In this document: one piece after another, positions 1-10,795 of the stretch
How positions within the stretch are numbered: the first letter of the stretch is position 1
Layout: each line of letters opens with the position of its first letter
DNA from: Hydractinia symbiolongicarpus
Taxonomy: Eukaryota > Cnidaria > Hydrozoa > Anthoathecata > Hydractiniidae
Reading direction: 5' to 3'
NCBI RefSeq assembly: GCF_029227915.1
Contig: NC_079882.1
Span: 5,644,001-5,704,000 of the forward strand
DNA length: 60,000 nucleotides
The notes under the pieces: generated by a model
The model's input: only the letters and a program-made list of their open reading frames with translations
Database searches by the model: none
Told to the model about the DNA's origin: nothing
Position numbers and translations under genes: made by a program

Positions 1-3000
1 CAACAAAGCCAGAGATACACGTAAGTAAAGCTAACAAACCAAGTTATTAAAATAACTAAGATTAATATTGTTAACAGAAATTCCTGTCAATGCCAATAAT
101 TGTTTTAATGGATACTCGAATTTATTTTTGTAACCTTTAAGGGTTGACTCCACGTTTTATATTTATACTAACGTTTTATTTTTTTTTTTAACAAGTAGCA
201 AAAAAACAAATAAATTAAATTTCAGTAGACGCAGCCTTGTTCTGTCTTTTCTTATCTATCGTTGTCAAAAACAAATGCAATAAAGGAATCAGAGATACTA
301 TAATTGTACGTGTTTTTTTTTTGTTGTTGTGCATTTTCTTCGCGCTGTTTAAATAAAAAAAAAAATTAATATTATTTGTTTCCGATTGACAAGAATGGCA
401 ATGAATTCTATGGTTCATTTTCTTTATTTTTGTTACATTTATAAGTTTTTGAGTAGACATCATTCTAGACTTGTTTTTACATTACTGGTTTTGATGCTTA
501 CTACATATTTTGCGGCGTAAATTATTGCGGTTTCGATGCTTACTACATATTTTGCGGCGTAAATTATTGCGGTTTCGATGCTTACTACATATTTTGCGAC
601 ATAAATTATTGCGTTATGTCAATAATTTGATGATTTTGCGGCATGAATATTGCGATTTTGTTAATTTCTGTCGAGATTTTCCCCCGTTTTATCTTAATAA
701 AAATGTTTTTAATGTTTAGCATAGTAATTTGTTTGTATAGATTATTATTTTATTTACATTTTGCGACTTTAATTATTGCGTTTTGACATGTTTTCAAAAA
801 ATTTGCGACATTTATTATTACTATTCACTATGGTGTATTGCATATTGCGACACAAATTCTTGCGATTTTAAGCAAAACCCGCAATAGCTAATTTATATCT
901 GCAACAATTTATGTCTGCAACAATTTATGTACTGATAAATACGTTCGGTTCAGTATTTTTCCCTTTTAACAGCGTGAACATTATTTTGTCTTTGTTTAGC
1001 ATTGAGACTCGACAGAGAATCTGATCGTAGCAAAAACACACGTAATTTTTACCATCATGAAAATGAACTATATACTTATTAGTAAACAGAATCGCATCAA
1101 ATCTATTTTTTGTGTTTCTTAGCATTGAGACTCGGCAGAGAATCTGATCGTAGAAAAAACACACGTAAGTTTTATCATCATGAAAAAGAACTATATACTT
1201 CTTAGTAAACAGAATCGTATCAAATATATTATTTTGTCTTTGTTTAGCATTGAGACTCGGCAGAGAATCTGATCGTAGCAAAAACACACGTGAGTTTTAT
1301 CATCATGAAAATGAACTATATACTTATTAGTAAACAGAATCGTATCAATTCTATTTTTTGTGTTTCTTAGTATTGAGACTCGGAAGAGAATCTGATCGTA
1401 GCAGAAACACACGTGAGTTTTACCATTATGAAAATGAACTATATACTTATTAGTAAACAGAAGCGTATCAAATGTATTTTTTGTGTTTCTTAGCATTGAG
1501 ACTCGGAAGAGAATCTGATCGTAGCAGAAACACACTTAAGTTTTACCATCATGAAAATGAACTATATACTTATTAGTAAACAGAATATCGTATCAAATGT
1601 ATTATTTTGTCTTTGTTTAGCATTGAGACTCGGCAGAGAATCTGATCGTAGCAGAAACACACGTAAGTTTTACTATTATGAAAATGAACTATATACTTGA
1701 TAGTAAACAGAAGCGTATCAAATGTATTATTTTGTCTTTATTTAGCATTGAGACTCGGAAGAGAATCTGATCGTAGCAGAAACACACGTAAGGTTTACCA
1801 TCATGAAAATGAACTATATACTTATTAGTAAACAGAATCGTATCAAATCTATTATTTTGTCTTTGTTTAGCATTGAGACTCGGCAGAGAATCTGATCGTA
1901 GCAGAAACACACGTAAGTTTTACTATTATGAAAATGAACTATATACTTGATAGTAAACAGAAGCGTATCAAATATATTATTTTGTCTTTGTTTAGCATTG
2001 AGACTCGGAAGAGAATCTGATCGTAGCAGAAACACACGTAAGTTTTACCATCATGAAAATGAACTATATACTTATTAGTAAACAGAATCATCTTAAACAT
2101 ATTTTCTAGGGCTTAAACCTTAGACCGCTCGGGCATCCGTCCATGTTACATGTTTATTAACATTGACGCTTGGATGAGAAAAAGAATATACCAAGAATAC
2201 ACATGAGCCAGATTTCCTTTAGAATTGTGTTGTAAACTTCTTTTACAAGCAGAAATTTTAAGAGTGAGGCATCGCAATTAATTATATTATTTTAGCCAAT
2301 TTTAACTGTTTGATATTTAGCTTTAAGACTAGGACGAGAAGACCATACTCGAAGTTAATTACATTTTTAACTTCATAATAAGTTCTGTTCAATTTCTTTT
2401 TACTAAATCGGTGGATTGTTTATCCTGCGACTCCAATTATATTTAGCTTTACGGCTTGGACGAGAGTCTAACTATGCCAATAAAACTCGTAAGTTTTTTT
2501 TCACAATTGATGCACATGTTAATAGATTGAAATCAAATAAAACATATAATAATAACACCTATTTTTATTTAGCATTAAGACTGGGGCGAGTATCTGAAGA
2601 CGACACTCGTAAGTTTGTTCATTAAATCTTTATTTTTCTATAATAACTGCATTTTAATGGGTAAAAAAATGGGAGATGCAACATCTCATCGTTTTTTCCT
2701 TAAAAACATTTTAATATCAAAAGAGACGTAAGACAGTCCTACAGGTACGAGTTAATGCAACGAGAGAGATTGCTACAAAAAAACTTTATATACAACCGCG
2801 TACATTGTTGTTTTGTAAAGTTGTCCAGCATTCCAATGTAAGAAAGCAAGTATTTATTCTGACACTCCAATTATGTTTAGCTTTACGACTTGGACGAGAA
2901 TCTAACTATGCCAAGGAAACACGTTAGTTTTTTTTTTAGATTCACAACATTTCAAATTGATTGAGATCAAATAAAACTTATAATAATGACACCTACTTTT

Positions 3001-5902
3001 TTTAGCATTACGACTGGGGCGAGAATCTGAAGACGACACTCGTAAGTTTGTTCACCAAGTTTTCATTTTTTCAAAATAGTTCTTTTTCAATTCCTTTTGG
3101 CTATGTGAAAGCAGGAAATTTAACAGCTCGCTGATTTTTGCAATCAGATCATTGATCAAGAGTAACGTAAGAGAATACACTGCATACCATATGCTGGTCC
3201 TCCTTACGCAATTCCAACTGAACTGAAGTCTTTTTCTAATGACTTCACATTTTCATTTCAACACTTAGAATCTATTCTGCGTCGCTGCTGCTTTGTAGAG
3301 CAAATTTAAAAAAGAGTTTTTCTCTTCGTATTTTTAAAATTTTTTAGAATTGTTATTTTTTTGTCTAGCTTTGAGACTTGGAAGAGAGTCTGACGACGCC
3401 GAAAACACGCGTAAGTGAAATCGCATTCATTTTAGAGCAACTTCTGAAAAGAAATTTACAATTTTTTTTGCAACTTGTTTTTTTCAGCATTTAAATGGGA
3501 AATGAATGTGATTGTTGTTACGTACTTTAAATTCAACCAGTAACTTAATCTACATTGGTCGAGACGATTTTGTTTTTGTTTTTGATGACACGTGTAGTTT
3601 CTAAAAAGAGTTAACTTTGCAATTAACGAATAAAAAAAATAGCATACTAACATATAACCAAATGAAATATTTCAAACCCACGGTTTTTTAAGGACTTTTT
3701 TTAAGGACTTTTTTCAAGGTCTTTTTTCAAGCAAGATCAAAGAAGCCGCCGCTACCATTTTGTGTGAGAGACAGACGTATACGGGTATTATAACATGAAG
3801 TATTTCTTGAATATAAAGGAAATAAACTTGTCTATAAGATAATATAAATATAAAATTACAATTTTTTTTCAAGGTAACCATAAATATAAATTTTTAATTT
3901 CACAACGCCCTGACACGAAAGTGTTCAATCAATATCTTTAAAAAAATGAAAATTGACTTTTAAATTTTTTTTTGACTTACTTTGTAGCATTGAGACTTGG
4001 ACGTGAATACGAGACTTCTAAAGATACGCGTAAGTTGGTTTTATTTCCGAATAATTTTAGTCCTTTCTATTCTGTGTATTGCCTGAAAGTTTTGAACTAA
4101 ATTTGTTGCACAATATTTGTGCGATAGTCGCAGGTCATTTCAATAAATTCATATGTTGTACAAAAAGGAAACGAGAGATGTTCAACGAACGATGTGATCG
4201 AGACATGCAATGATTATTAAAAAATAAAAGACGTAGTTTTTCCATACAACATATCTTTAACTTTTTCTTCAGCATTGCGTCTCGGACGTGAATCTAGACA
4301 CGATATGAACACACGTAAGTTAATATTCTCTTGTCACCATTGCTTTTCCTGCTCTGTTTATCAACCTTGATAAATTGAAATCTTTAAGACCTTTTTGTAA
4401 TAGTACTTATATATAAGGGAACCGAGAAACACAAGTTAGGCTATTTGTTATATGCAAAAAACAATTCTTGTTCTGCTGCGACTACCGCGAGAGAAATACG
4501 CAGAAAGCTTGCCATACACGCCTTTCCTGAATTCCGGAAAAAATAACCATACGAGAATAATCAGACGAGACCTTAGTGTGAAAACTATTACATATCATCT
4601 CATTTACGATTGACTTTCCGGATAGTGTTTGCGAATATTAATTCTAGTTAGCATTTAACAACAGTGTTGAAAATGCGTACCTCAAAACTTAGAAATATCC
4701 ACCTTATTTTCATCTGAATCTTCTTAATTTTGAATATGTTATAACCTGTTGGCCATAATGGGAATTTTTTTTTTCCACTTCATTCAGGTTTAAGACTTGG
4801 ACGAGAATCTGATCACGCTAAAAGGACACGTAAGTGTAATTAACATTAATGCAACACATAGTAATCAACTTAAAACAAAAGAATATACGTTTGTTATAAA
4901 AATCCTATATTTTTAAAAAAACCTGTTTTTGTAAATATGCTTGATTTATTTTTGTAGCGTTAAGACTTGGACGAGAACACGACACTGCCAAAGAAACGCG
5001 TAAGTGTTTTGTAAAAAATAAAGCAACAAGAAGAGTATTGTAATTTACCGATATTTCTGCTTTTGTCAGACTTGGTCTTAATAGTGATAGTCTTAAAATA
5101 AAAAAATCAACAACAAAAAAGCTAAATCCGCTAAAGAGCTCTCTGATTCAACCAAAAAATGACAGTAGTAAAATTACAGAACCTACCAAACAAACTTCGT
5201 AATTTTTACATTGTGCTGAGTACATTCTTTTGAGGTGATTTTAAATGTAAAAAAATTGTGGACTAACTTTATTTTTTTAGCGCTAAGACTTGGACGCGAG
5301 TCATACCATGATGAAAAAGACACTCGTAAGTTTGCTTGACATTTTCCAACTTGAGAACAACTGAGAAGGACATTAAAATTGTTCTTTTCTTTTCAGCATT
5401 AAGACTTGGTCGAGAATCATGTTATTTAAATTTTCGCCAATTCTTTTTTTCCCTAAACTAAATCAACTAACTCAAATGAACTAACCAAGATTCAACAACG
5501 CACAAAATTAGTACGCCTAGCGATAACATAGTTATCTTTTTTCAGTCATCAAAAATATTTTTTTCTTCTTAGCTTTGAGACTTGGACGTGGATCCGATCG
5601 CAATAAATTTAAACGTAAGTTCTTTCTGCAGTAAAAAGACAAACACCTATTATAAGGTCATATTATTACATCTTTTATTAATAGTAGTGCTACCAAAAAA
5701 GAACATACAAAGCGATTTTTGAAGTTGAAAACATTTTTATGAATCTACAACCTGCTTAACTAAAGAAAGAGCTTAAGTTAGTGATCAACCTTTTACAGAC
5801 CTATTTCAGATGTAATTTCTTCTGAATTATCTATCTTTAGAACATGAAAACAATCAAAAGTACAAGCGTTCGGTAAATGATGCAAATAACATGGCGATGT
5901 AA
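1..5902 (+). CDS. 3' part of a micro-exon gene encoding tandem PLRLGR repeat units (putative amidated-peptide precursor)
   Basis: The 5' end is outside the window; the first visible exon ends at 20. Intact exons, each after AG and before a GT donor: 1000-1041, 1123-1164, 1248-1289, 1371-1412, 1621-1662, 1746-1787, 1871-1912, 1996-2037, 2447-2488, 2573-2608, 2881-2922, 3006-3041, 3369-3410, 3988-4029, 4273-4314, 4788-4829, 4958-4999, 5281-5325, 5573-5614, then terminal 5841-5902. Lengths are 36, 42 or 45 nt and every junction is phase 1, so the frame survives any exon combination. Each exon encodes one unit: P-L-R-L-G-R-E-S, four or five variable residues, then usually Thr. Core residues are nearly invariant (exceptions: D for G at 1000-1041, L for P at 1371-1412, R for P at 4788-4829, a K end at 5573-5614). 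L-R-L-G-R fits C-terminal amidation after cleavage at Arg, as in cnidarian neuropeptide precursors; R-L-G-R also fits furin-type cleavage. The family is not recognised and function is inferred. Splicing is read by eye, without transcript support. Confidence 0.72.
21..999. repeat. Large intron with 42-bp tandem repeat and degenerate TTGCG..AATTATTGCG motifs
   Basis: Between the exon ending at 20 and the one at 1000 no micro-exon is visible. Positions about 486-614 hold three copies of a 42-bp unit (GATGCTTACTACATATTTTG starts at 493, 535 and 577). From there to about 880 the shorter motif TTGCG-N(4-5)-AATTATTGCG recurs in degenerate form. It has no clear coding content. Confidence 0.7.
960..2100 (+). 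repeat. Tandem array of ~125-bp units, each one micro-exon plus intron
   Basis: Nine consecutive units start their exons at 1000, 1123, 1248, 1371, 1494, 1621, 1746, 1871 and 1996, giving periods of 123-127 bp. Exon and intron are both copied: every unit has the 42-nt exon, a GTAAGT-type donor, an intron with GAAAATGAACTATATACTT, and a short pyrimidine tract ending TTTAG or TCTTAG. Two subtypes alternate (intron ends TTTTTGTGTTTCTTAG or TATTTTGTCTTTGTTTAG). Near identity marks this as the youngest part of the gene. Open frames on the opposite strand are by-products of the repeat. Confidence 0.9.
1494..1535 (+). pseudogene. Micro-exon with destroyed splice donor
   Basis: The exon body encodes an intact PLRLGRES unit and has a normal TTAG acceptor, but the donor reads TTAAGT instead of GTAAGT (G to T at 1536). 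It should be skipped or read into the intron. Because all exons are symmetric phase 1, skipping costs only one repeat unit. Confidence 0.7.
2161..2202 (+). pseudogene. Decayed micro-exon with both splice sites lost
   Basis: A 42-nt stretch matches the exon consensus (CATTGACGCTTGGATGAG) but is preceded by AA rather than AG and followed by AT rather than GT. It also has an in-frame TGA where the Arg codon of the GR site would be. It is a fossil of the array and confirms the 42-nt unit length. Confidence 0.65.
2321..2350 (+). pseudogene. Short micro-exon with altered donor
   Basis: After TTTAG the sequence encodes PLRLGRE followed by DHT, but the expected GTAAGT reads GAAGTT and the frame meets a stop just downstream. 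If the donor were intact the exon would be 30 nt, still a multiple of three. Confidence 0.5.
3745..3790 (-). mobile_element. Helitron end fragment inside an intron
   Basis: The stretch GCTACCATTTTGTGTG.. ending GACGTATACGGGTATTATA matches the 5'-terminal portion, in reverse, of the Helitron copies at 34705-34844 and 42944-43080. It is truncated. Confidence 0.5.
5397..5420 (+). CDS. Possible 24-nt micro-exon (PLRLGRES core only)
   Basis: A TTTCAG acceptor is followed by the PLRLGRES core. No GTAAGT donor follows the usual spacer, but a weak GTTATT at 5421 would give a 24-nt phase-1 exon, in frame. Without it the exon is dead. It is the shortest candidate in the gene. Confidence 0.35.
5841..5902 (+). 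CDS. Terminal coding exon of the micro-exon gene
   Basis: An AG at 5839-5840 preceded by CTATCTTT opens an exon that continues in phase 1 with an unrelated tail, about 20 residues, rich in Asn and Gln and holding a Lys-Arg dibasic site (…QKYKRSVNDANN…), ending at TAA 5900-5902. No further PLRLGR motif follows, which supports this as the C-terminus. Confidence 0.55.
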
Positions 5903-7113
5903 GATGAAAGATGCAGTAAACAAGACACACAAGGAGAACTCACAAGGAAAACATGAGTTTATTTACGATTAGTTTCACGGACATTCATTTAATTTATGTA
6001 AATTTTTTAATTCTTAAGATCAGGTGATATAGTAATGGAAAGGTTTATTTTTGTAATTAGGGTATATATATATAAATAGAGCGCTGGTTAATGTATATCT
6101 ATTGATAGTGTATTTATCAAGGAGAATAAGTATACCCATAACTAAGAAATTTACTTTGTTTTATTTTTATTTCTGCAAAAAAATAAAGAAAAAGAAAAAA
6201 TGTATGGTCTCTTTACAGAGGAATGATATCAAGCGGAAAAATTTTTAGATATCTTTTTTCAACGTAAATTCTTGCAAAGGGAGAGTTGAATTTATATATA
6301 ATATTGGACTTGTATTTCAAATGGATATCTTTATGTACTGTTATCTAGACTCACGGAAACTTAGTTTATATCCCTGAAGAAACCGTAAAGAAAATTTATC
6401 TTTTTCAACAAGAAAAATATGTAAATTTACTAATGAAAGGATACTGGCTCAGTGAAAAAATTGACTGTTTATATTTATTTTCCAAAACCATTAGTAGTTT
6501 AAGTTTAAGTATTATCATGTTGGGGTGGAACAACAAAATTTATTTAGAACCCAAACCTTAACCGATGTGTTAACAAGTCAGGATATGGGGGAAAAATTAG
6601 TAGGGCCTGAGCTTAGAAGACCTGGATAGGCAAAAGATAACGGGGTGGTTCTTCTGACAGAGGTGGCAACAGTGGGTAAAGGAACAGTATGGTCCGCAAA
6701 GACATTCCGAAACTGTGTTGGTGTTTCTGCTGGACTAGTTGATTTATTCGGGCATTGCGCGTTAAAGTGCCCAGAACCCTGACACTTAGGTAAAGCACCT
6801 GCCTAACTTAGATGGAAATGACTTTGTGAACGACGTTGGTGGCTGAGCACCTTTAACAAATATTGAGCAAAGTGTCGTCAACCACGTCCCATCTGCCGCT
6901 AGTAGGGTTGTTGGCCAGTTGCATGCGATGGAGTTGATCATATTCGTAGGAATAGGCATATTGTGAAGCAAACTGAGTGATTGCGGTTTGATATATCAAC
7001 ATTTGATATACAAGATTGGGGTGAAAACAAACCACACACAGGGGAGAATACAGGATTTTTTCTCCTCAGGCGGATTTGCGAAGCTTTAAAGTGTTAAATC
7101 AGATGGGGGTCTT
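5903..7113. other. 3' UTR/intergenic, no gene recognised
   Basis: The stretch is AT-rich with short open frames and no domain. 6600-7030 is less AT-rich, with small opposite-strand frames that resemble nothing known. CTCCTCAGGCGG at 7065 matches the 3' end motif of the SINE-like repeat at 11995-12062. Confidence 0.4.
6182..6187 (+). other. Candidate polyadenylation signal AATAAA
   Basis: An AATAAA lies 280 bp after the stop at 5902 and is followed by an A-rich stretch. Such hexamers are common in AT-rich DNA, so the link to the gene is only positional. Confidence 0.25.
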
Positions 7114-7145
7114 GGGGGGGGGGGGGGGGGGTGGGGGGGGGGGGG
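7114..7145 (+). repeat. Poly-G tract (G18-T-G13)
   Basis: Eighteen G residues (7114-7131), one T, then thirteen G (7133-7145), followed by CGCCG. It could form a G-quadruplex on the + strand. Length at such a run is unreliable in any assembly. Confidence 0.85.
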
Positions 7146-8373
7146 CGCCGTAAGTCCCCCAAGTGGGCCGAGGCGAAATCCCAGAACCTTTAGCTTATTT
7201 TCCTATTTCAGCACTCCAAAATGCAGCAGACAGGACCTTTACAGGTCCATTTCTTACACGTTGTTTGAAAAAAAAAACAATCATAAAATTCTTAAATGAA
7301 AAAATAGTGTTTTCAGAAGAATTAAGGCTAAAATTAGCTAGCCAGCAAAATCTCTTCTTTCTGCCACATCCAGAAAATTTTTTTGCAAGTTATGGGTGCA
7401 TATAATAGCTTTTGAGGCTATAAATTTTCGGAAACTAGATTGGGTAAAAAAGATATATAATTCTTAAAATTCGGTAATTTAAAACAGTATATATTACTAA
7501 TAAAAAATTTTCATATGCAATCTATTCAAAACATTTAATAACATGAAAGAGTAGGTCTAAAAGAAAAATAAGCAAAAAACAACAACGCAAAAATGCATAT
7601 GTAAATAAGTTTTATTAGTATTATTAGATCATAGCAACAACATAAACAACAACAGATAAATACGATAAAATAAAAATAGCTAGATTATATAGCTAATTAA
7701 AAACAACCTTACAACACAGTAACCTACAAAAACGAAAGAATGAACACTGATTTAGCACAACATTTAGTCAAAAAATATTTAGCCCTATTATCCGAATAGC
7801 AAGAAAAACACTGTTTTTATTTTTTAATAACCATTTCTGGCTCAGACTCTTAAAATGTTGAATCAAAACTGAAAATACCTTTTAGCTGTTAAAAATTGCT
7901 ATAAATACATTATTACACGTTTTTGTGTCCATCTGGATAGGGTTGTAATATCAGCATGCAAACTTCTTTAGTGACAATGTGAAAAACTTTTGTCATTTAA
8001 AGGTTACCTCCCGAGCAAAAATAAGTTGCCTTAAAATAATCCACAACAACATGTTATTCGGCAAAATAACAATGTTTTTCACTATATTTACAGAATAAAG
8101 GAGTACCATTGGAAAAGAAATTGACTTACTGCTGTTTAGCTACCTCTCCAAACCCTAGTCACGCGGGCATTATGAAAACGGTAAAAAATGCTCATATCAG
8201 CAATGTGACGTCATTATGAGATAAGCTACTGACCAGAACGAAAATTGTAGTAAAGATTATGCAGACTTTTCACTTACCCCACCCCCCTTTCCCTGTATTA
8301 TAAAGTGAATTTTAAAAGCATGCAGAAGCAAAAACCAAATTTTAAGAAAATTAATAAGTATATCAACACGAGT
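7146..8373. other. Unassigned AT-rich DNA
   Basis: No open frame longer than about 80 codons and no recognisable domain. The frame at 7163-7405 lacks supporting features. No clear terminal repeats were found. Confidence 0.4.
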
Positions 8374-9187
8374 ATGAGTATGGATGAAAATACATTTTTG
8401 GGTTTTCAATATGAACAAACGGGAGACGAGCCGGAAACGGAATCGGGTGAGTCACTGACAGAACAAAATTAATTGTATCTGGTGCAAATGTGGTGTTTGC
8501 ATCAAAATGAGTACTTGTAAGGAGTGTAAGTGCTGTAGAGGAATGGATATAACCGAGTTTTTTTTTTTTTTTTTTTTCGCCAAAAGAAATTTACATACAA
8601 CTATTTCAAAATTACAGATACAAGTTCTACATACACATAAGTACAGGCATAAATTTCTACATTGGGATATATATATATATATACACATACATAACTGTAT
8701 CACGTACGTAGAATAAAATGGCAGGAGTATATAGAAGACTATGCAGTCTTATCATCTCACACCTTATATGAATTAGGCGGTAAATAAATTCAGTTAGTGA
8801 TTAGTGTCTTATTGTGACTTATTTTGTGAAATAATATTTATTGTTACTATCTTAAATAAACGGTTCATAACGGAGCACGATCGTTTTCTTTCTATCGTCC
8901 TAACGAAATAAAATTTTGGACGGCATTAGTGGGAATGTACGACAGGGAAAATCGACCTCCCTTCTTTGGGAGACAATTAATAGTAATTTTACTTTGGCAT
9001 TTGCTTTTCTTTGGTACATAACCGTCGTGGCAGATCTGTGCGACGTGTGATTCCAGCCTGTGTTGTCAAGCGAATAAGAGAAGAATTTCCTTCTCTAGAA
9101 GGTAGTTACACCGGATACCAGAACGGAGATTACGTAAATAAAATGAATTTCACATGGGTGTACAAAGTTAATACCGACGGCGAATAG
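8374..9187 (+). pseudogene. Broken P2X7 C-terminal-domain-like (P2RX7_C) gene
   Basis: Four fragments in shifting frames line up in order with the cysteine-rich intracellular domain of P2X7 receptors and its stand-alone relatives. They are an acidic N-terminus from ATG 8374 (MSMDENTFLGFQYEQ); a WCKCGVCIKM..CKECKCC zinc-binding block at about 8474-8552; FWTALVGMYDR at about 8914-8975; and RRVIPACVVKRIREEFPS..SYTGY up to the TAG at 9185-9187. The frame changes between fragments 1 and 2 and again between 3 and 4. A poly-T and AT-rich stretch (8560-8900) interrupts the middle. One gap could be an intron, but no donor follows fragment 2, and the shifts argue for a pseudogene. In cnidarians such domains often occur in multi-copy genes of unknown role (recalled). 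Confidence 0.55.
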
Positions 9188-10664
9188 GAATTTTACAAAT
9201 GAACTACAACATACAACTTACATGCTTTTTTACTAGAATACTAAATTCTAGGTCATCATTCTTTTTTCCCTATTGTTCTAAATAATAGACACAATAGATC
9301 TGTTTTTAACCATGAAATCCAACTCTAATATTTCTATAAAACATATTACTATAACAAATGTGTACATGCATAACTATATTTACATTCGCGAATACTTTAA
9401 GGAGCGTTCTATAATTTCACTTCTTTCAGGTCGTTTTGTTGGTGCTAAGAATTCCTTTAATTTTCTACTTTCCCTCGCCATTTTGTTTTCTACTACATTT
9501 TTGCCAACAGCTCGATAATAATGCAATATCGATGTTCCGTAAAAATTCATAAGATTTGTACTTTTTCACTTTTACTGCAACAAATCTTTTCGAGTAGCGC
9601 GAAAAAGAAGTTTTATAACGAGGGGCGTATTGACGTTCCTTAGTTTTCTTCTTGGCCTAAAAGTAAAAGGAGGTAATATTAACTTTTTAGAGAGTAAAAG
9701 GAGGTAATATTAACTTTTTAGAGAGCTGCCACCAAGCTTAGTCCGTAGCTGATAATACAACGAACCTAAAGGCTAAAATACACGGTAAGTTTAAACGGAC
9801 CGTTTAGTTGTTAGAAAAAAACTTATAAGTTTCGTTGCAGGTAGTACACCTGTCTACACGTTAAGATAAATTGTATAAGTTTTTTGAAAAAACTCTCTTT
9901 TTACAATGAATACCAAAGGAAAACACGTAAATATTGTTATAGCAGCAGCAGCAGCAGGGTAAATGTTTGAAGAAAAAAAGCGGTTATGATTAGAAATTGA
10001 AAAATATGCTCAAATCTTTAGTTTAAACAATAGCTCATTAATCACTCTGTTAATTTTAATAGAAAAAACTTAGCAAAAGTTGAACATGTCCAACTTTTAA
10101 AGATAATTAACTCCTATATATACGGAGGTGTGGCACCCGAGGGCCAAAATATGCTGATATCAGCAGCAAATATCTGAAAATCATAAGGCAGAACCACATT
10201 TTTTCAAAATTACCCAGAGCTCCTCGATGTTGTCCGTCATTTTGGCTAGCGCTGTAACTTGTGACTGAAACGGGGTTGGAAGCTCAGGGATCGTGGCTTG
10301 AAACTAAAGACATGCAAAGAAATGTCATGAGTAGTGCAAGGGAAAGAAGAGGAATTCTTAAGTAATTTTTTTCATTGGATTTACAAGAATTTGAGGTACC
10401 CCACAATGAGAAGTAAAGAACAGAAACGCCTTTCCGATGTCTGATGATGAGGGATGGTCACATCTGGATAATATTTTTTTTGTGATTTTAAGCTACCTAG
10501 CCAGTAGTCACGAGACCCAGCGTAATTTTTCTTACCACCGGGAAATCGGAGTAGTTAAGGTGGGAAAAAAGTTCGATGCAAAATCAAAACAAACAAAACT
10601 GCGCATGCTCAGATACAATTCGCCGTCGAATTCGCCGTTCAATTCGCTTCGTGAAAATCCCCCT
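9188..10664. other. No gene seen; 31-bp direct repeat and short CAG run
   Basis: A 31-bp unit containing GTAAAAGGAGGTAATATTAA occurs twice in tandem at 9662-9724. (GCA)5 sits near 9943-9957. The small frames at 9312 and 10437 have no supporting features. 10620-10650 repeats AATTCGCCG/AATTCGCTTCG. Confidence 0.5.
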
Positions 10665-10795
10665 TAATATAGCTTTAGTCTACGTGTATGCAAAATTGTA
10701 CAGAAGCAAATGACGTAATTATTAAAGTGAAACGTTAATAACATAAAAGATGGCGCATTATAAGACGATCTTCATTATGCTACACTGCACGAGCT
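10665..10795 (+). repeat. Dispersed repeat, copy 1
   Basis: The stretch GTCTACGTG.. to ..AAGACGATCTTCAT recurs in reverse orientation at about 28781-28885 with few differences. It is interrupted on its right by the TTAA element at 10796, so it was the insertion target. Confidence 0.7.

Noticed and set aside
925-2035. Minus-strand frames of 73-120 codons across the 125-bp array
   Set aside because: They are the reverse complement of the micro-exon repeats and read through introns; the + strand exon structure with splice sites explains the sequence better.
960-2100. CRISPR-like regular repeats
   Set aside because: Units are exon plus intron copies with splice sites in an evidently eukaryotic sequence; no spacer-repeat logic.
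7163-7405. 80-codon + frame after the poly-G tract
   Set aside because: No domain, no splice sites, composition not distinctive.
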